Notes: generated from the sequence alone by a model not told the origin. A stretch of DNA of 12,631 bases from Eggerthellaceae bacterium (GCA_017533165.1 JAFXIM010000280.1:1-12631); one strand, 5' to 3'. Numbered from the stretch's first letter, positions 1 through 7,939 are shown. A program made the numbers and translations.

Positions 1-58
1 ATACAAGGAAGACTACGACGGCGAAGAATTCACCATCCTGTTGATCTATGCGAAATGA
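1..58 (+). CDS. C-terminal end of an unidentified gene (partial)
   Basis: From position 2 the sequence reads 18 codons, YKEDYDGEEFTILLIYAK, and stops at TGA 56-58. The start lies outside the window. The alternation of charged residues followed by a hydrophobic strand ending in LLIYAK resembles the last strand of RelE/HigB-like toxins, whose tails often read LL.IYAK, but 18 residues are too few to assign a family. The gene runs in the same direction as the helix-turn-helix gene downstream, with about 130 bp between them. Confidence 0.4.
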   Translation, partial: YKEDYDGEEFTILLIYAK

Positions 59-183
59 TTGATGCGCCGTGAGTCGGCTGAAGAACTATCGAGGCTCTAA
101 AGCAAGCGGTAAATGATGGTAAAAGCCCACGTCAGAGGCTATTTGTTCTACAATTAATATAAAGTATTCTGAAAGGTTGTGTC

Positions 184-195
184 TATGGTTGAATG
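184..195 (+). other. Mini-ORF (MVE-stop) at the best-spaced ATG
   Basis: GAAAGG (171-176) is 7 nt before ATG 184, an ideal spacing, but this ATG reads only ATG GTT GAA TGA. It overlaps, in another frame, the presumed start of the helix-turn-helix gene. It is either chance, a tiny leader peptide, or a sign that the start of the downstream gene has suffered a one-base frameshift. Confidence 0.25.
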
Positions 196-821
196 AGATC
201 GAGAGAACGTGGAATGAAGAAGTAAGGGAAAAGAAGCGCGCCGCATCGGGCGTTCACGGAAAGAAGGGCAAGCGCGGATACGTGGGAACCATGCGCACTC
301 CCGTTGATTTGATGACCAGCGCCAAGGAGCGTCGCGCCTACGAAGGAACCACCCCTGTGAAATCCTCCATTGTTGATCCCCCAGACGCCCTAGTCCCCCA
401 CGATGAGTTCAAGAAGATGTCTAGACAGGAGAAGATCCTTCTCCTCTACAAGCTGAGATCGAAGTATTCCGCAAAAGCGATTGCGGATGCTTGGGGCGTA
501 TCAGACAAAACGCTCTATTACTATTACAGGGCATATGGAATAAGTCGAGACAATTCATCCTCCGGGGCTGTTGCGGACGATGGAGTAAAAGAGAAGGCTT
601 CCGGCGATTCAAGCAAAGAGGCGGCACTGGAAGCGATCAGCGCGACCGACAGTGAATCTGACTCCCCAACAGGAGAAGCTTCCAAAAACGAATGCCTCTT
701 TAAGCTGGCAGGAATCTTTGAAGCAGAGGCGTTAGGCAAGAAGCTGAACGGCCTCGCCTTCATGCTTGATGATAAGCTGAAATACCAGGTTGAAATTCAT
801 GTAAAAGAACTGGTGGAATGA
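189..821 (+). CDS. Helix-turn-helix accessory protein, function unknown
   Basis: About 210 residues; I do not recognise the family. The N-terminal third is basic (EEVREKKRAA, GKKGKRGYVG), the middle holds a likely helix-turn-helix (AKAIADAWGVSDKTLYYYYRAYG, roughly residues 95-118 counted from the upstream TTG), then comes a Ser/Ala/Glu-rich linker and a mixed helical C-terminus ending VKELVE. The HTH suggests DNA binding, possibly in regulation or maintenance of the host accessory element. The start is uncertain: TTG 189 lies 12 nt behind GAAAGG (171-176), TTG 177 abuts the same site, and the well-spaced ATG 184 is out of frame and closes at once. The gene converges on the interrupted gene at 878-1286 and shares a terminator with it. 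Confidence 0.65.
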   Translation: MNEIERTWNEEVREKKRAASGVHGKKGKRGYVGTMRTPVDLMTSAKERRAYEGTTPVKSSIVDPPDALVPHDEFKKMSRQEKILLLYKLRSKYSAKAIADAWGVSDKTLYYYYRAYGISRDNSSSGAVADDGVKEKASGDSSKEAALEAISATDSESDSPTGEASKNECLFKLAGIFEAEALGKKLNGLAFMLDDKLKYQVEIHVKELVE

Positions 822-825
822 AAAA

Positions 826-854
826 CGAGCGGTGGATCGGGAATCCACCGCTCG
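826..854. terminator. Bidirectional intrinsic terminator
   Basis: A perfect 12-bp stem, CGAGCGGTGGAT (826-837) with ATCCACCGCTCG (843-854), closes a 5-nt loop. On the minus strand it is followed directly by five T residues (AAAAA at 821-825 on the plus strand), so it should strongly end transcripts of the split minus-strand gene. On the plus strand the T-run is short and offset (GCTGTTT). It lies between two convergent genes, 4 nt after the stop of the HTH gene. Confidence 0.8.
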
Positions 855-877
855 CTGTTTAGCAGGAACTTGCGTTA

Positions 878-1286
878 CTAGAGCGCGGGTTCCATGGAGC
901 GCCTTTTCGCCTCAATTGCCTTCTCGGCACGGCTTTGCTCCTGCGTCTCCTTGCCCTGTTCTTGCTCCTGGGCGGGCTTTCGATGCGCCTGACGCCAAGC
1001 GGCGGCGCGCTCTGCAAGACCGTCATTGAGCTGCTTGGGGGTTACGCCCTCGATACGGCCGACTTCCTTAAAGGTGGGGCTCTGTGCATTCGGGGTGAGG
1101 TTCTCCCACTTGCGCAACGTCAGGTCCCAGTCGACGGGCAGGTGAACGCCCCTCATGCACTTGGGGGTACCCGGCTCGCCGCGTGACACGGCGGGCTCCC
1201 AGTCTACCGTGAACTGGTGCTTGCTCACATCCACCTTCTGGCCATCAACCTCGATGAAGGTGTTGGTCGGAAGCTTCACGCCCCAG
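878..1286 (-). pseudogene. 3' half of conserved accessory gene split by the element
   Basis: The reading frame encodes the C-terminal approximately 135 residues of a protein homologous to the intact 177-aa protein at 11847-12380. Shared blocks include VDVS..F, RG(V/I)H.P.DW..TL, (R/H)IEGV(T/S)PK.L.DGLAERAAAWR and the tail (P/L)AL; by eye about half of some 94 aligned residues are identical. The homology continues to VKLPTNT and breaks just upstream of GTG 1279, where the sequence passes into the element end. Upstream in frame it reads through CACTGGGGC and meets TAG at 1311-1313, with no ribosome-binding site before GTG 1279. This is therefore the downstream fragment of a gene whose 5' half lies at 12512-12631. 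The family is unknown to me. Confidence 0.85.
1283..1286. repeat. Left copy of 4-bp junction repeat CCAG
   Basis: CCAG lies at the left junction and again at 12508-12511. Collapsing the two copies restores GAGAAGTTCTGGGGCGTGAAG on the minus strand, an open frame (E K F W G V K) aligned without a gap to the homologue. The true crossover could be a base or two wider; imperfect flanking direct repeats are what GInt elements are known to leave. Confidence 0.65.
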
Positions 1287-1287
1287 T

Positions 1288-1313
1288 GTATGAGTAATTT
1301 TGGGGGTGTCTAA
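1288..1313 (-). repeat. Left imperfect terminal inverted repeat (26 nt)
   Basis: Read on the minus strand it is TTAGACA, 11 bases, then ACTCATAC. The right end (12481-12506, plus strand) is TTAGACA, 11 bases, then AGTGATAC. The TTAGACA box is identical, the spacing is identical and the inner octamer matches at 6 of 8. Probable recombinase core-binding sites. Confidence 0.6.
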
Positions 1314-1423
1314 TTCACTCTCTCGCCCTTTCTGAAATTCAAAAATCACTTTCCCAACTGGTGTTTTGTGGGGCTTGAGTGATTGATGCAGCTTTGAATT
1401 AGCTATTTCAGGGAGATGGACAC
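1306..1423. repeat. Nested inverted repeats in the left end region
   Basis: Several short dyads share nearly the same centre, about 1356-1365: GTGTC (1306-1310) with GACAC (1419-1423), CTAATTC (1310-1316) with GAATTAG (1396-1402), AATCACT (1344-1350) with AGTGATT (1378-1384), and inside it CCC (1353-1355) with GGG (1371-1373). They sit between the element end and the first recombinase gene, where accessory binding sites or an operator would be expected. No convincing -35/-10 pair was found here. Confidence 0.45.
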
Positions 1424-1476
1424 ATTAAGGTTTTAAAAAAATGTATTGGTAAAACCTATGTGTCGAAAGGAGTTAT

Positions 1477-2778
1477 ATGAGAGTAATTGAAATCACCGAT
1501 CCTGGAGGAGCAATTCAATTTGTTCTTGCTGATGAAGACGGGGTGCTTCAAAGAGAAATATCAATAACGGGATCAACTGTAGAAGTAGAAGGAAGGATAG
1601 TCCCCATAATTTACGGTACTGATATGTCGCCTATCAGTGCTATGTCGAGATTTTTTATTCAGCAATATGAACACGATGCTGAAAATACAATTCTGCAAGC
1701 AATGACTGCTTTAAAGCTCTTGGCTGCTTACCAAGAGATTCGTGGTATTGACTTTGTTGACTTTGATGAACGTACGGCTACTGCCTTTTTGTTGTTTCTG
1801 CAGGGAAACTCTCATGAGGGAATTTTGTATTCGTATTCTTTAAGTTCAACTCGCTGCCAAAATACGATCGGTGCATATCTAAAAGTATACAGGCGATATG
1901 CACGATTTTTGAACCTTGAAGGAAGGTCACCGTTTTTAGATAAAAGCCTCAACCACAAGGGTTTCAACGAGGCTTATCGAATTTCTGCCAATGATGCGGA
2001 GTCTTTTGAAGCGCCCCCCTTTATCTCCTTAGAAGAATATCGGAAGATTTTGCATTTCATTGGGCAAGCACATGATAGTCAATCAAGAGTGATCATCAGA
2101 TTGATGTTTGAACATGGGTTGCGTATTGGGGAAGTTCTTGGATTGACTATTGAAGATATCTGCTCTTGTGTACATAAGGGTGTAATGAGGTATTACGTTG
2201 AGGTTAGAAATCGCGCGAGTGATACACGTGATAGACGTGCAAAACGAATGCTAAACACCAAAACAGAAAGCACTTACAGAGGTTCTGACTACAACAAAAG
2301 GAATGTTGGGTATCAACGTGTTTATATCAGCGAAGATCTTTATACGGAACTTATTTGCTGCGTTGAGCGTAATTTCTGCAGGTTAGGCGACAAATTCCAA
2401 ACTCGTCGCGATGCAACTGCTATGGCGGATGCAATTCGTAAGAACACCGAAATTGAAGGAAACTATTACGTGTTCCTAAATTCGCTTGGACGGCCACTTA
2501 CTGCCAATCTCTGGGGAAAGAGACTGAGGAGGTTCATGCGAGAATGCGGTTTACATGTGGATCAAGGGAAGAAACAAACTAATCTAAGCCACCGTTTCCG
2601 GCATGGATACATCACGGTGCTTAAGCGCGTGCTTCATAAAGATGACTATACCACCATGACGTTAGCGAGGCATAAAAGCCTTTCGTCAACCGAGGTCTAT
2701 GACAATCCAACAGCAGAACAAATTGCTGAACTTCAGATTGAAGTTATTGATGAGTGGGCTGAGGTGATTTTGGGATGA
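1477..2778 (+). CDS. ginA: Tyrosine recombinase, first of three (GinA/TnpA-like)
   Basis: 432-433 residues. The catalytic domain is complete: box I Arg216 (EHGLRIGEVLGL), box II His372-x-x-Arg375 (LSHRFRHGY), His399 (LARHK) and the nucleophile Tyr408 (TEVYDNP), nine residues after His399 as is usual. The N-terminal approximately 180 residues form a SAM-like core-binding domain (about 55-160), preceded by an unassigned segment. It should cleave and rejoin DNA at the element ends together with the next two recombinases. The start is well supported: AAAGGAG (1466-1472) lies 4 nt before ATG 1477. The stop overlaps the next start in an ATGA, so translation is coupled. The gene is AT-rich compared with the flanks. 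The symbol rests on gene order and domain layout; TnpA of Tn554-type elements is the alternative name. Confidence 0.85.
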   Translation: MRVIEITDPGGAIQFVLADEDGVLQREISITGSTVEVEGRIVPIIYGTDMSPISAMSRFFIQQYEHDAENTILQAMTALKLLAAYQEIRGIDFVDFDERTATAFLLFLQGNSHEGILYSYSLSSTRCQNTIGAYLKVYRRYARFLNLEGRSPFLDKSLNHKGFNEAYRISANDAESFEAPPFISLEEYRKILHFIGQAHDSQSRVIIRLMFEHGLRIGEVLGLTIEDICSCVHKGVMRYYVEVRNRASDTRDRRAKRMLNTKTESTYRGSDYNKRNVGYQRVYISEDLYTELICCVERNFCRLGDKFQTRRDATAMADAIRKNTEIEGNYYVFLNSLGRPLTANLWGKRLRRFMRECGLHVDQGKKQTNLSHRFRHGYITVLKRVLHKDDYTTMTLARHKSLSSTEVYDNPTAEQIAELQIEVIDEWAEVILG

Positions 2779-5063
2779 CGAAGCATGTTAGACACGATCG
2801 GGGAGTAGGCAAAAAAGAAGGCTTCTTACTTGAGATGAATTCTCTTATCGATACGTTCATTAATCAAGAAACGCGCAAATTTCTTTCGGTGTTATCGGCA
2901 GCGTTTATCTGCAAACAAGAAGCCGCAGGGAATACCGAGGCTTATCAACGTAAGGAAAGATTTGCTCTTATTGATATTGTTAGATCTTGGAGTCGAGGTT
3001 TAGATGTATCTCAAATCGACCGAAACTTCTTAAAAGAATGCTATTCAGCAGAGTATCTAAGTGTTAGTGGCATGAATATTGTCAACTCGGTCGTATATGT
3101 GCTGGTCGAGTCTTTGTTTAAGTTTGGTGCGTATTCAAATGAGCTTGATTGGCTGGCATCAAACTTTGAAAAGATTGCCGAGGAGTCAGGTGCTCCCAGA
3201 AAAAGACTACGTAAAGTTCTTCACGATGATGAGCCCTTGGAGAGCCATATTTTTTATCAAGCTCTATACAAGCCTACTCAGAAATACTATGCGAAAACAG
3301 TTGTAACGGATGCACGAAGCGAATTTGTGCGAAACACACTTGTGAGTATTTTAGAAAACTGTGCACAAGGAGATGCGCAGCCAGGAACACTTCTTTATGC
3401 GAAGCACTTTGTGAAAAGCCTTGGTGGGAATGAGCCCGAGAGTGTTTATGCCTATGGCGCCAAAACCATCTCTTTGCAACTCAGTTTCCCTAGAACAATT
3501 GATATGCCCACTAAGTATCTCGAAGCCTATAAACTCGCTGTTATTAACTTTCATCTACGGGTCATTCGGCAACGTAACCCTAATAATCCATTGCCCTTAA
3601 GCGAAGGATTAACTCTTCCATATCTGGAACGACATCTATTTTCTAAAGAATGGGAGGAGGGATACCGCGCGGTTCTGCCGAATGCTTTTGACCCGGTACC
3701 AATATGGGATAGATGGATTTTATTCCCCAACGGGGATGCTGATCTTTCTATGAGAGCTAAGCCGAATGAAGGTGTTGAACTTGATTTCTCGTTATTGAGT
3801 AAGCCTATGGCAGACCTAACTAAAGCTTGGTTATGGAATACGGAAGGCTCGGTTCACACTAAGAGATCAAAACTGCACTCGATTCGGCGTTTGTACACAA
3901 GCAATGATTCTCACATTGGCGTTACATCAACAAGTCCTCCTAGGGTCGTTTTAACTCACTCGAATGTTTTGAAGGCATTGGCTACATCGGTAGGAACAAC
4001 AAATCAGACGAAATCCGCTTTGAAATCATTTGTAGAGTACGGCGTAAAAACAGAACAGTTAGTAATTGAACCGAGCGCTTTAATGTTACTTACTCAACTG
4101 CCGATATCTCATCGTCCTCCTAGTGATATAGAGGCAATCTCTGATAAGGATCTAGCTAGGGTTATGAACAGGCTTGATATTTTAGCCGAGGAATCACTCA
4201 CGTATAGATGTATCTATTACGCAACATGCATTGTTGTCACTTCACCGTTGCGTATGTCTGAAGTTCTCGACCTAAAGATTACCGATCTTGAAAAAACACC
4301 AACTAGTGGTGTTTACAAGTTGCGCAGGGTAGTTAAATCATCCGGTGGTCGTAAACGTGATATTCAGCTTTCAAGATCCGCTAAGCGTGCTTTAGATTCA
4401 GTGATCGATATAACAGCCAGCCTTAGAGAACAAGCACCTGTTGAGCTGTGTGATTATATATTTCTCTTCATTGCCAAGCGAAATAGCTACCGAGTAATCG
4501 AAAGTCACAATGTCAACTCGATGCTTAAGAAGGCAGCAGCTGAATGTGAAGTGAAATGTCTTCCTAGCATTATCAGAAAGACATACATGACTCACGTTGT
4601 TAAACAGGGCACCATACGAGGTTTTGACAGACTTGATCTAAGGCCTTTAACTAATCATTCGGATGTTAGAGTCGAAGATATTCATTACCTACGACCTGAT
4701 ATCAGAGAGTATCTTGAAGCTACTCACAAGATAACAATTGGCAACTCACCAATAAAGGGTGACATTGCAATCTCTGACGTAAGTCACAGCAAAGAGTTCC
4801 TCGTGGAAGGCGGATGCGGCTATTGCCGTAATGAGGGATGCAAAATCGAAGGAACAGTATCTTGTCTTCTTTGCAGTGGATTTGTGACTACTCCAAAACA
4901 TATCCCGGAGTTTGAAGAAGCAATCAAAATTCTGGACGTAAGGATTAATGTTGCTGGCTCTCAGCACGACAGAGAGCATTTGGTTGCAGTGAAGCGACTG
5001 TATCTCCACTACCTTGGAGCTCTAATGACACTCAATTCGTCTAAGGAGAATAATGGCTACTAA
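2775..5063 (+). CDS. ginB: Large tyrosine recombinase, second of three (GinB-like), altered box II
   Basis: 762 residues, long for this superfamily. The C-terminal catalytic domain shows box I Arg493 (SPLRMSEVLDL), a likely beta-hairpin Lys521 (VVKSSGG), box II Arg601, His628 (LTNHSD) and the probable nucleophile Tyr638 (DIHYLR). Box II reads S-I-I-R instead of H-x-x-R, so the usual first histidine is Ser598. After the catalytic domain comes a cysteine cluster (Cys681, 684, 689, 697, 700; CGYC and CLLC) that could bind zinc. The first approximately 440 residues would hold the DNA-binding part and extra regions. It starts at ATG 2775 inside the stop of ginA and ends 11 nt into ginC. Needed, with its neighbours, for integration and excision in the GInt family. 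Confidence 0.8.
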   Translation: MTKHVRHDRGVGKKEGFLLEMNSLIDTFINQETRKFLSVLSAAFICKQEAAGNTEAYQRKERFALIDIVRSWSRGLDVSQIDRNFLKECYSAEYLSVSGMNIVNSVVYVLVESLFKFGAYSNELDWLASNFEKIAEESGAPRKRLRKVLHDDEPLESHIFYQALYKPTQKYYAKTVVTDARSEFVRNTLVSILENCAQGDAQPGTLLYAKHFVKSLGGNEPESVYAYGAKTISLQLSFPRTIDMPTKYLEAYKLAVINFHLRVIRQRNPNNPLPLSEGLTLPYLERHLFSKEWEEGYRAVLPNAFDPVPIWDRWILFPNGDADLSMRAKPNEGVELDFSLLSKPMADLTKAWLWNTEGSVHTKRSKLHSIRRLYTSNDSHIGVTSTSPPRVVLTHSNVLKALATSVGTTNQTKSALKSFVEYGVKTEQLVIEPSALMLLTQLPISHRPPSDIEAISDKDLARVMNRLDILAEESLTYRCIYYATCIVVTSPLRMSEVLDLKITDLEKTPTSGVYKLRRVVKSSGGRKRDIQLSRSAKRALDSVIDITASLREQAPVELCDYIFLFIAKRNSYRVIESHNVNSMLKKAAAECEVKCLPSIIRKTYMTHVVKQGTIRGFDRLDLRPLTNHSDVRVEDIHYLRPDIREYLEATHKITIGNSPIKGDIAISDVSHSKEFLVEGGCGYCRNEGCKIEGTVSCLLCSGFVTTPKHIPEFEEAIKILDVRINVAGSQHDREHLVAVKRLYLHYLGALMTLNSSKENNGY

Positions 5064-6960
5064 TCTCGCGGCTCTATCTTTAGCTGCTTTAACAGAAACT
5101 GCTTCATACGATACGCAAACACTTCCAAATACAAGTGCAACCATAAGTGAAATTACAGCAATGGGTTTTTCTGGACCTCAAATTATTAAAGGATTCAGAA
5201 GTAATCCGATTATTGAAGTTGCTGGCCACATCGTTGACTTCAGCTCCAATACCTGGGATTTTTCCAATAGCGATGACGCCACGGCGGCAAGAAGCAAGAG
5301 GATGTCATTTAAGGAAGGTCCTCGTTGCGATCAGCTTAAGCTTTTCTGCCTTTTGGGAATAATTATGAGAAACGGTAGATCATCTGGCACGATCGTAAAA
5401 ACAAGGATCATTCAAAATGCAGTAAATCGAATTGAACAAGATAGCGCGGTTGCTCTACATATTGGTCCTAAGCTTGCTAAGAGTTATTTTGAATCCCGGG
5501 TTCACATTGGATACCCCACACTAGTTAAAGAAAAACGTGCGTTGGCTGAGTTCCTTACATTTGCCGATGCGTATTTTGGGGAAGAGACCCCTCAGAGCAC
5601 ATTCACCTATCTTCGAAATGCAGATAAGCAGCTTTTAGATGCGCATTTAGAAGCTGGGAAACATCAAGAAATACCCCTAGATTATCTGGATGTTCTTATT
5701 GATGTGGCGCAAAAAAGCATGCTTGATGAAACGTGTTCATCTTTGGTAAGGATCACTGCCGCTGCGGTGCTTATTGTTTCCCAAATTGGAATGAGAATAT
5801 CGGAATTGCTTGGCGTGCGAACTGACGCGCTTAAGATATCTAATCCTTCTTTCGATGGGGCAACACCAATTGCTTATCTGGAGTTTTTGGTACCGAAATC
5901 CTCTAGTGAAGGCGGCGGGAAAAGAATCGCGCGTTGTATTGCAAACGAAATATCACTTCAAGCTTACCGATTCCTTCTTGACTACTGCGCAGATAAAAGA
6001 GAGAAGCTCAAAACAGATGCACTGATTGTATATCCACAGCAGAAAAGAAAATTCAACAGCGGGGCCAGCTTTTATGAAGGATTTGATTTGCTGCTACTCG
6101 GAAACAGGGACAAAGTACCATGTCTTAACACGCAGGATGATTACCCCACCTTAAGCAGTGCTTCTCTAGATGCAAGATTCAAGGATCGCTTAACAGTTAA
6201 ATTCCTAGGAAGACATCCTGATATAGATCCAAGTAATGATGTCTTTGTCTACCCAACACCTCATCAGTTTAGGGTTACGGTCTGTACCGCACTATATGAG
6301 CAAGGTGTTGACCTTCGTTTTATTAAACAGCATATGTCGCACTTAACGGAAGATATGGCCGCATATTACATTCGCTCCGATAAAGAAATCGAATACAAAT
6401 GCTCTCTTGAAGTTTATGAATGTGTCTTTAACGACGGTTCCAAACTACTCGGAAAACATGGCGATGAGTTTGTAGAGCGTGTAAAAGTTTTTATAGAAAA
6501 CAATCGCGAAAGAGTGGTTGCAGACAATATCGCAATTGCCGAGTTGGCTGCAAAAGAATTCCCGTTGAGAAAGAAAATTGGCGGCGTATGCATTCGATGT
6601 GGGCAGATAGTGCCCTGTCAGGAAAATAAGCAAACTGACGAATTACTCTGCGCTTTTAATCTTTGTCCGAATCATTGCCATATGTATTTTGCTGCTTCTG
6701 ACACCTATGAAACGGTTAATAACATGGCTCAAATAGCAGAGATTAACGCTAAGAGAGGTCACTCTAAGGCAGCGGCGAACGAGATCAGAAAAATGCAAAA
6801 CATCATTCGTGATTCCTTACTGCCAGAACTCGAACAATTAGAAGTGGAACTCACCAAACAGGGCAGAGATCGAATTCTCAACAAGTTTCCTTATTTGACT
6901 TCACTGGTTGATTCATTGAATACCGTTAAAGAGGAGGTTGAAGAATGGTTGACGAAGTAA
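5053..6960 (+). CDS. ginC: Tyrosine recombinase, third of three (GinC/TnpB-like) with Cys-rich tail
   Basis: 635 residues. Catalytic residues are Arg248 (IGMRISELLGV), His404-x-x-Arg407 (PHQFRVTV), His430 (MSHLTED) and Tyr439 (or the adjacent Tyr438) in AAYYIRS, nine residues after His430. The tail has a six-cysteine cluster, Cys513, 516, 522, 533, 538 and 542 (CIRC, LLC, LCPNHC), typical of the large recombinases of this group and likely metal-binding. A helical, acidic segment (about 555-632) follows and could mediate protein contacts. The start ATG 5053 is preceded by AAGGAG (5043-5048); the gene overlaps ginB by 11 nt and the following small gene by 16 nt. Its resemblance to Tn554 TnpB is as good as to GinC. 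Confidence 0.85.
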   Translation: MATNLAALSLAALTETASYDTQTLPNTSATISEITAMGFSGPQIIKGFRSNPIIEVAGHIVDFSSNTWDFSNSDDATAARSKRMSFKEGPRCDQLKLFCLLGIIMRNGRSSGTIVKTRIIQNAVNRIEQDSAVALHIGPKLAKSYFESRVHIGYPTLVKEKRALAEFLTFADAYFGEETPQSTFTYLRNADKQLLDAHLEAGKHQEIPLDYLDVLIDVAQKSMLDETCSSLVRITAAAVLIVSQIGMRISELLGVRTDALKISNPSFDGATPIAYLEFLVPKSSSEGGGKRIARCIANEISLQAYRFLLDYCADKREKLKTDALIVYPQQKRKFNSGASFYEGFDLLLLGNRDKVPCLNTQDDYPTLSSASLDARFKDRLTVKFLGRHPDIDPSNDVFVYPTPHQFRVTVCTALYEQGVDLRFIKQHMSHLTEDMAAYYIRSDKEIEYKCSLEVYECVFNDGSKLLGKHGDEFVERVKVFIENNRERVVADNIAIAELAAKEFPLRKKIGGVCIRCGQIVPCQENKQTDELLCAFNLCPNHCHMYFAASDTYETVNNMAQIAEINAKRGHSKAAANEIRKMQNIIRDSLLPELEQLEVELTKQGRDRILNKFPYLTSLVDSLNTVKEEVEEWLTK

Positions 6961-7466
6961 ACACTCGTGCGGTAGTGCTTGAAACATTAAGTTCGATGGG
7001 TCTGTCTGAAAACGATATTCCGAATAGAACAATGCAGAATCTGATGGAGATAGAGAATGCTGTTCGTACTCAAGAAAACGCACGAAACGAGGCACTAAAA
7101 ACCTTGCAAGATAATAAATTGTCTGTGGTAAGCGTGGCAAAAATGACCGGAATAGCTCGCTCTACTTTTTATAGCAACACCACGCTTCTCAATTATCTCA
7201 ACGTTAGACAAGCCGTGATTGTGTCTGATGATCAGCGCGATGAGCTAGCGAAGCTTAAAGAGGAGCTAGAAAAAGCGAGGCAAACGATAAAGAAGATGAT
7301 GGCACGCGACGGGCAGCTCGAGTTTCTGAAAGTGAAAGTTGCTGACTTAGAGGATGAACTAAAGACTGTAAGAAAAAACGCTAATGCAGAGGCTGTAAAA
7401 GAGGCAATTGGTGACAGTGATGTAGCCAATAAGATAACGGTAATTCGTGGCACTAAAAGAAGTTAA
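6945..7466 (+). CDS. ginD: Small HTH/coiled-coil accessory recombination protein (GinD/TnpC-like)
   Basis: 173 residues with no enzymatic motif. Residues about 58-80 (KLSVVSVAKMTGIARSTFYS) form a helix-turn-helix, and about 95-148 form a strongly charged heptad region rich in Glu/Lys/Leu, predicted to be a coiled coil. This is the layout of TnpC of Tn554-like transposons and of the small fourth protein of GInts, which is required for integration and excision alongside the three integrases. It begins 16 nt before the end of ginC, with GAGGAGG (6931-6937) as ribosome-binding site. It is the last gene of the operon; the next gene is nearly 500 bp away and GC-richer. Confidence 0.8.
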   Translation: MVDEVNTRAVVLETLSSMGLSENDIPNRTMQNLMEIENAVRTQENARNEALKTLQDNKLSVVSVAKMTGIARSTFYSNTTLLNYLNVRQAVIVSDDQRDELAKLKEELEKARQTIKKMMARDGQLEFLKVKVADLEDELKTVRKNANAEAVKEAIGDSDVANKITVIRGTKRS

Positions 7467-7730
7467 GGAGTATTTAGTTCAGGATCAAGTCATCCTGTTC
7501 GAGAAGGTGCACGTTGTTTTTATACATTATCATTCCGAACGGAAAGGTTGTTTAAGGAAGAAGATCGCCTCTTTCGCATGCTTTTCTAGCCGTAAATCCA
7601 CGACATCGTTGTCACGATGAAAGTCAACCAAGTCGACTCATGATATCCAGCTGGCTTGACCTTGAGTTTGGGAGTGACTTTGGTGCTGCTAGAAAATAGA
7701 ATAGCCACTTCCAGTATGTTGGACAGTTAA

Positions 7731-7756
7731 AGGCCTGGGCTCACCTGGGTCTTTTT
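7731..7756 (+). terminator. Probable intrinsic terminator upstream of the sigma-factor operon
   Basis: AGGCCTGGG (7731-7739) can pair with CCTGGGTCT (7744-7752) over nine positions, three of them G-U, around the loop CTCA; a run of five T follows (7752-7756). It would insulate the cargo operon from recombinase-operon transcripts. The G-U pairs make it weaker than a perfect stem. Confidence 0.5.
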
Positions 7757-7922
7757 AATTCTCGCCTCTTTTGGTTTTCTAATACGTACCCGTTTCCGAC
7801 GCTAATGAGCACCATTCCGCTAAACGTTGGGTATAAACGAAATGCGAGAGTCTCCATCAATATGCCCGCTTTTCCTTGTCTCGAAGCGCACATTATCTAT
7901 TTTTAAATCGTTATATAAGGGC

Positions 7923-7928
7923 AGGAGG
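7923..7928 (+). promoter_or_regulatory. Ribosome-binding site AGGAGG of the sigma-factor gene
   Basis: AGGAGG overlaps an in-frame GTG at 7928, which therefore cannot be the start. The next in-frame ATG, 7940, is 11 nt downstream and is taken as the start. Confidence 0.6.
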
Positions 7929-7939
7929 TGAACAATCTG

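Larger units (their letters stand above)
7467..7939. other. 473-bp non-coding stretch between recombination operon and cargo operon
   Basis: No convincing gene is seen on either strand. It holds a small hairpin CAGGAT (7480-7485) with ATCCTG (7492-7497) shortly after ginD, a likely terminator at 7731-7756, the motif GTTGGACA at about 7719-7726 (reverse complement TGTCCAAC, a common terminus of IS3-like insertion sequences), and an AT-rich run TTTTTAAATCGTTATATAA (about 7900-7918) just upstream of the sigma-factor gene, where its promoter should lie. I could not fix a -35 element. Confidence 0.5.

Noticed and set aside
141..170. Promoter TTGTTC (143-148) and TATTCT (165-170) for the HTH gene
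   Set aside because: The pair is weak, and the transcription start it predicts would fall on or after the ribosome-binding site at 171-176.
935..1186. 83-aa plus-strand reading frame with a hydrophobic start
   Set aside because: It lies antisense within the split gene, which has clear homology; no start signal.
878..1279. A free-standing 133-aa gene starting at GTG 1279
   Set aside because: There is no ribosome-binding site before the GTG, homology to the 177-aa protein continues up to the island junction, and the missing N-terminal half is found at the far end of the island.
7467..7939. tRNA, CRISPR array or riboswitch in the long non-coding stretch
   Set aside because: No tRNA-like T-loop/CCA pattern, no regularly spaced repeats and no recognisable aptamer; only a terminator-like stem and short hairpins.
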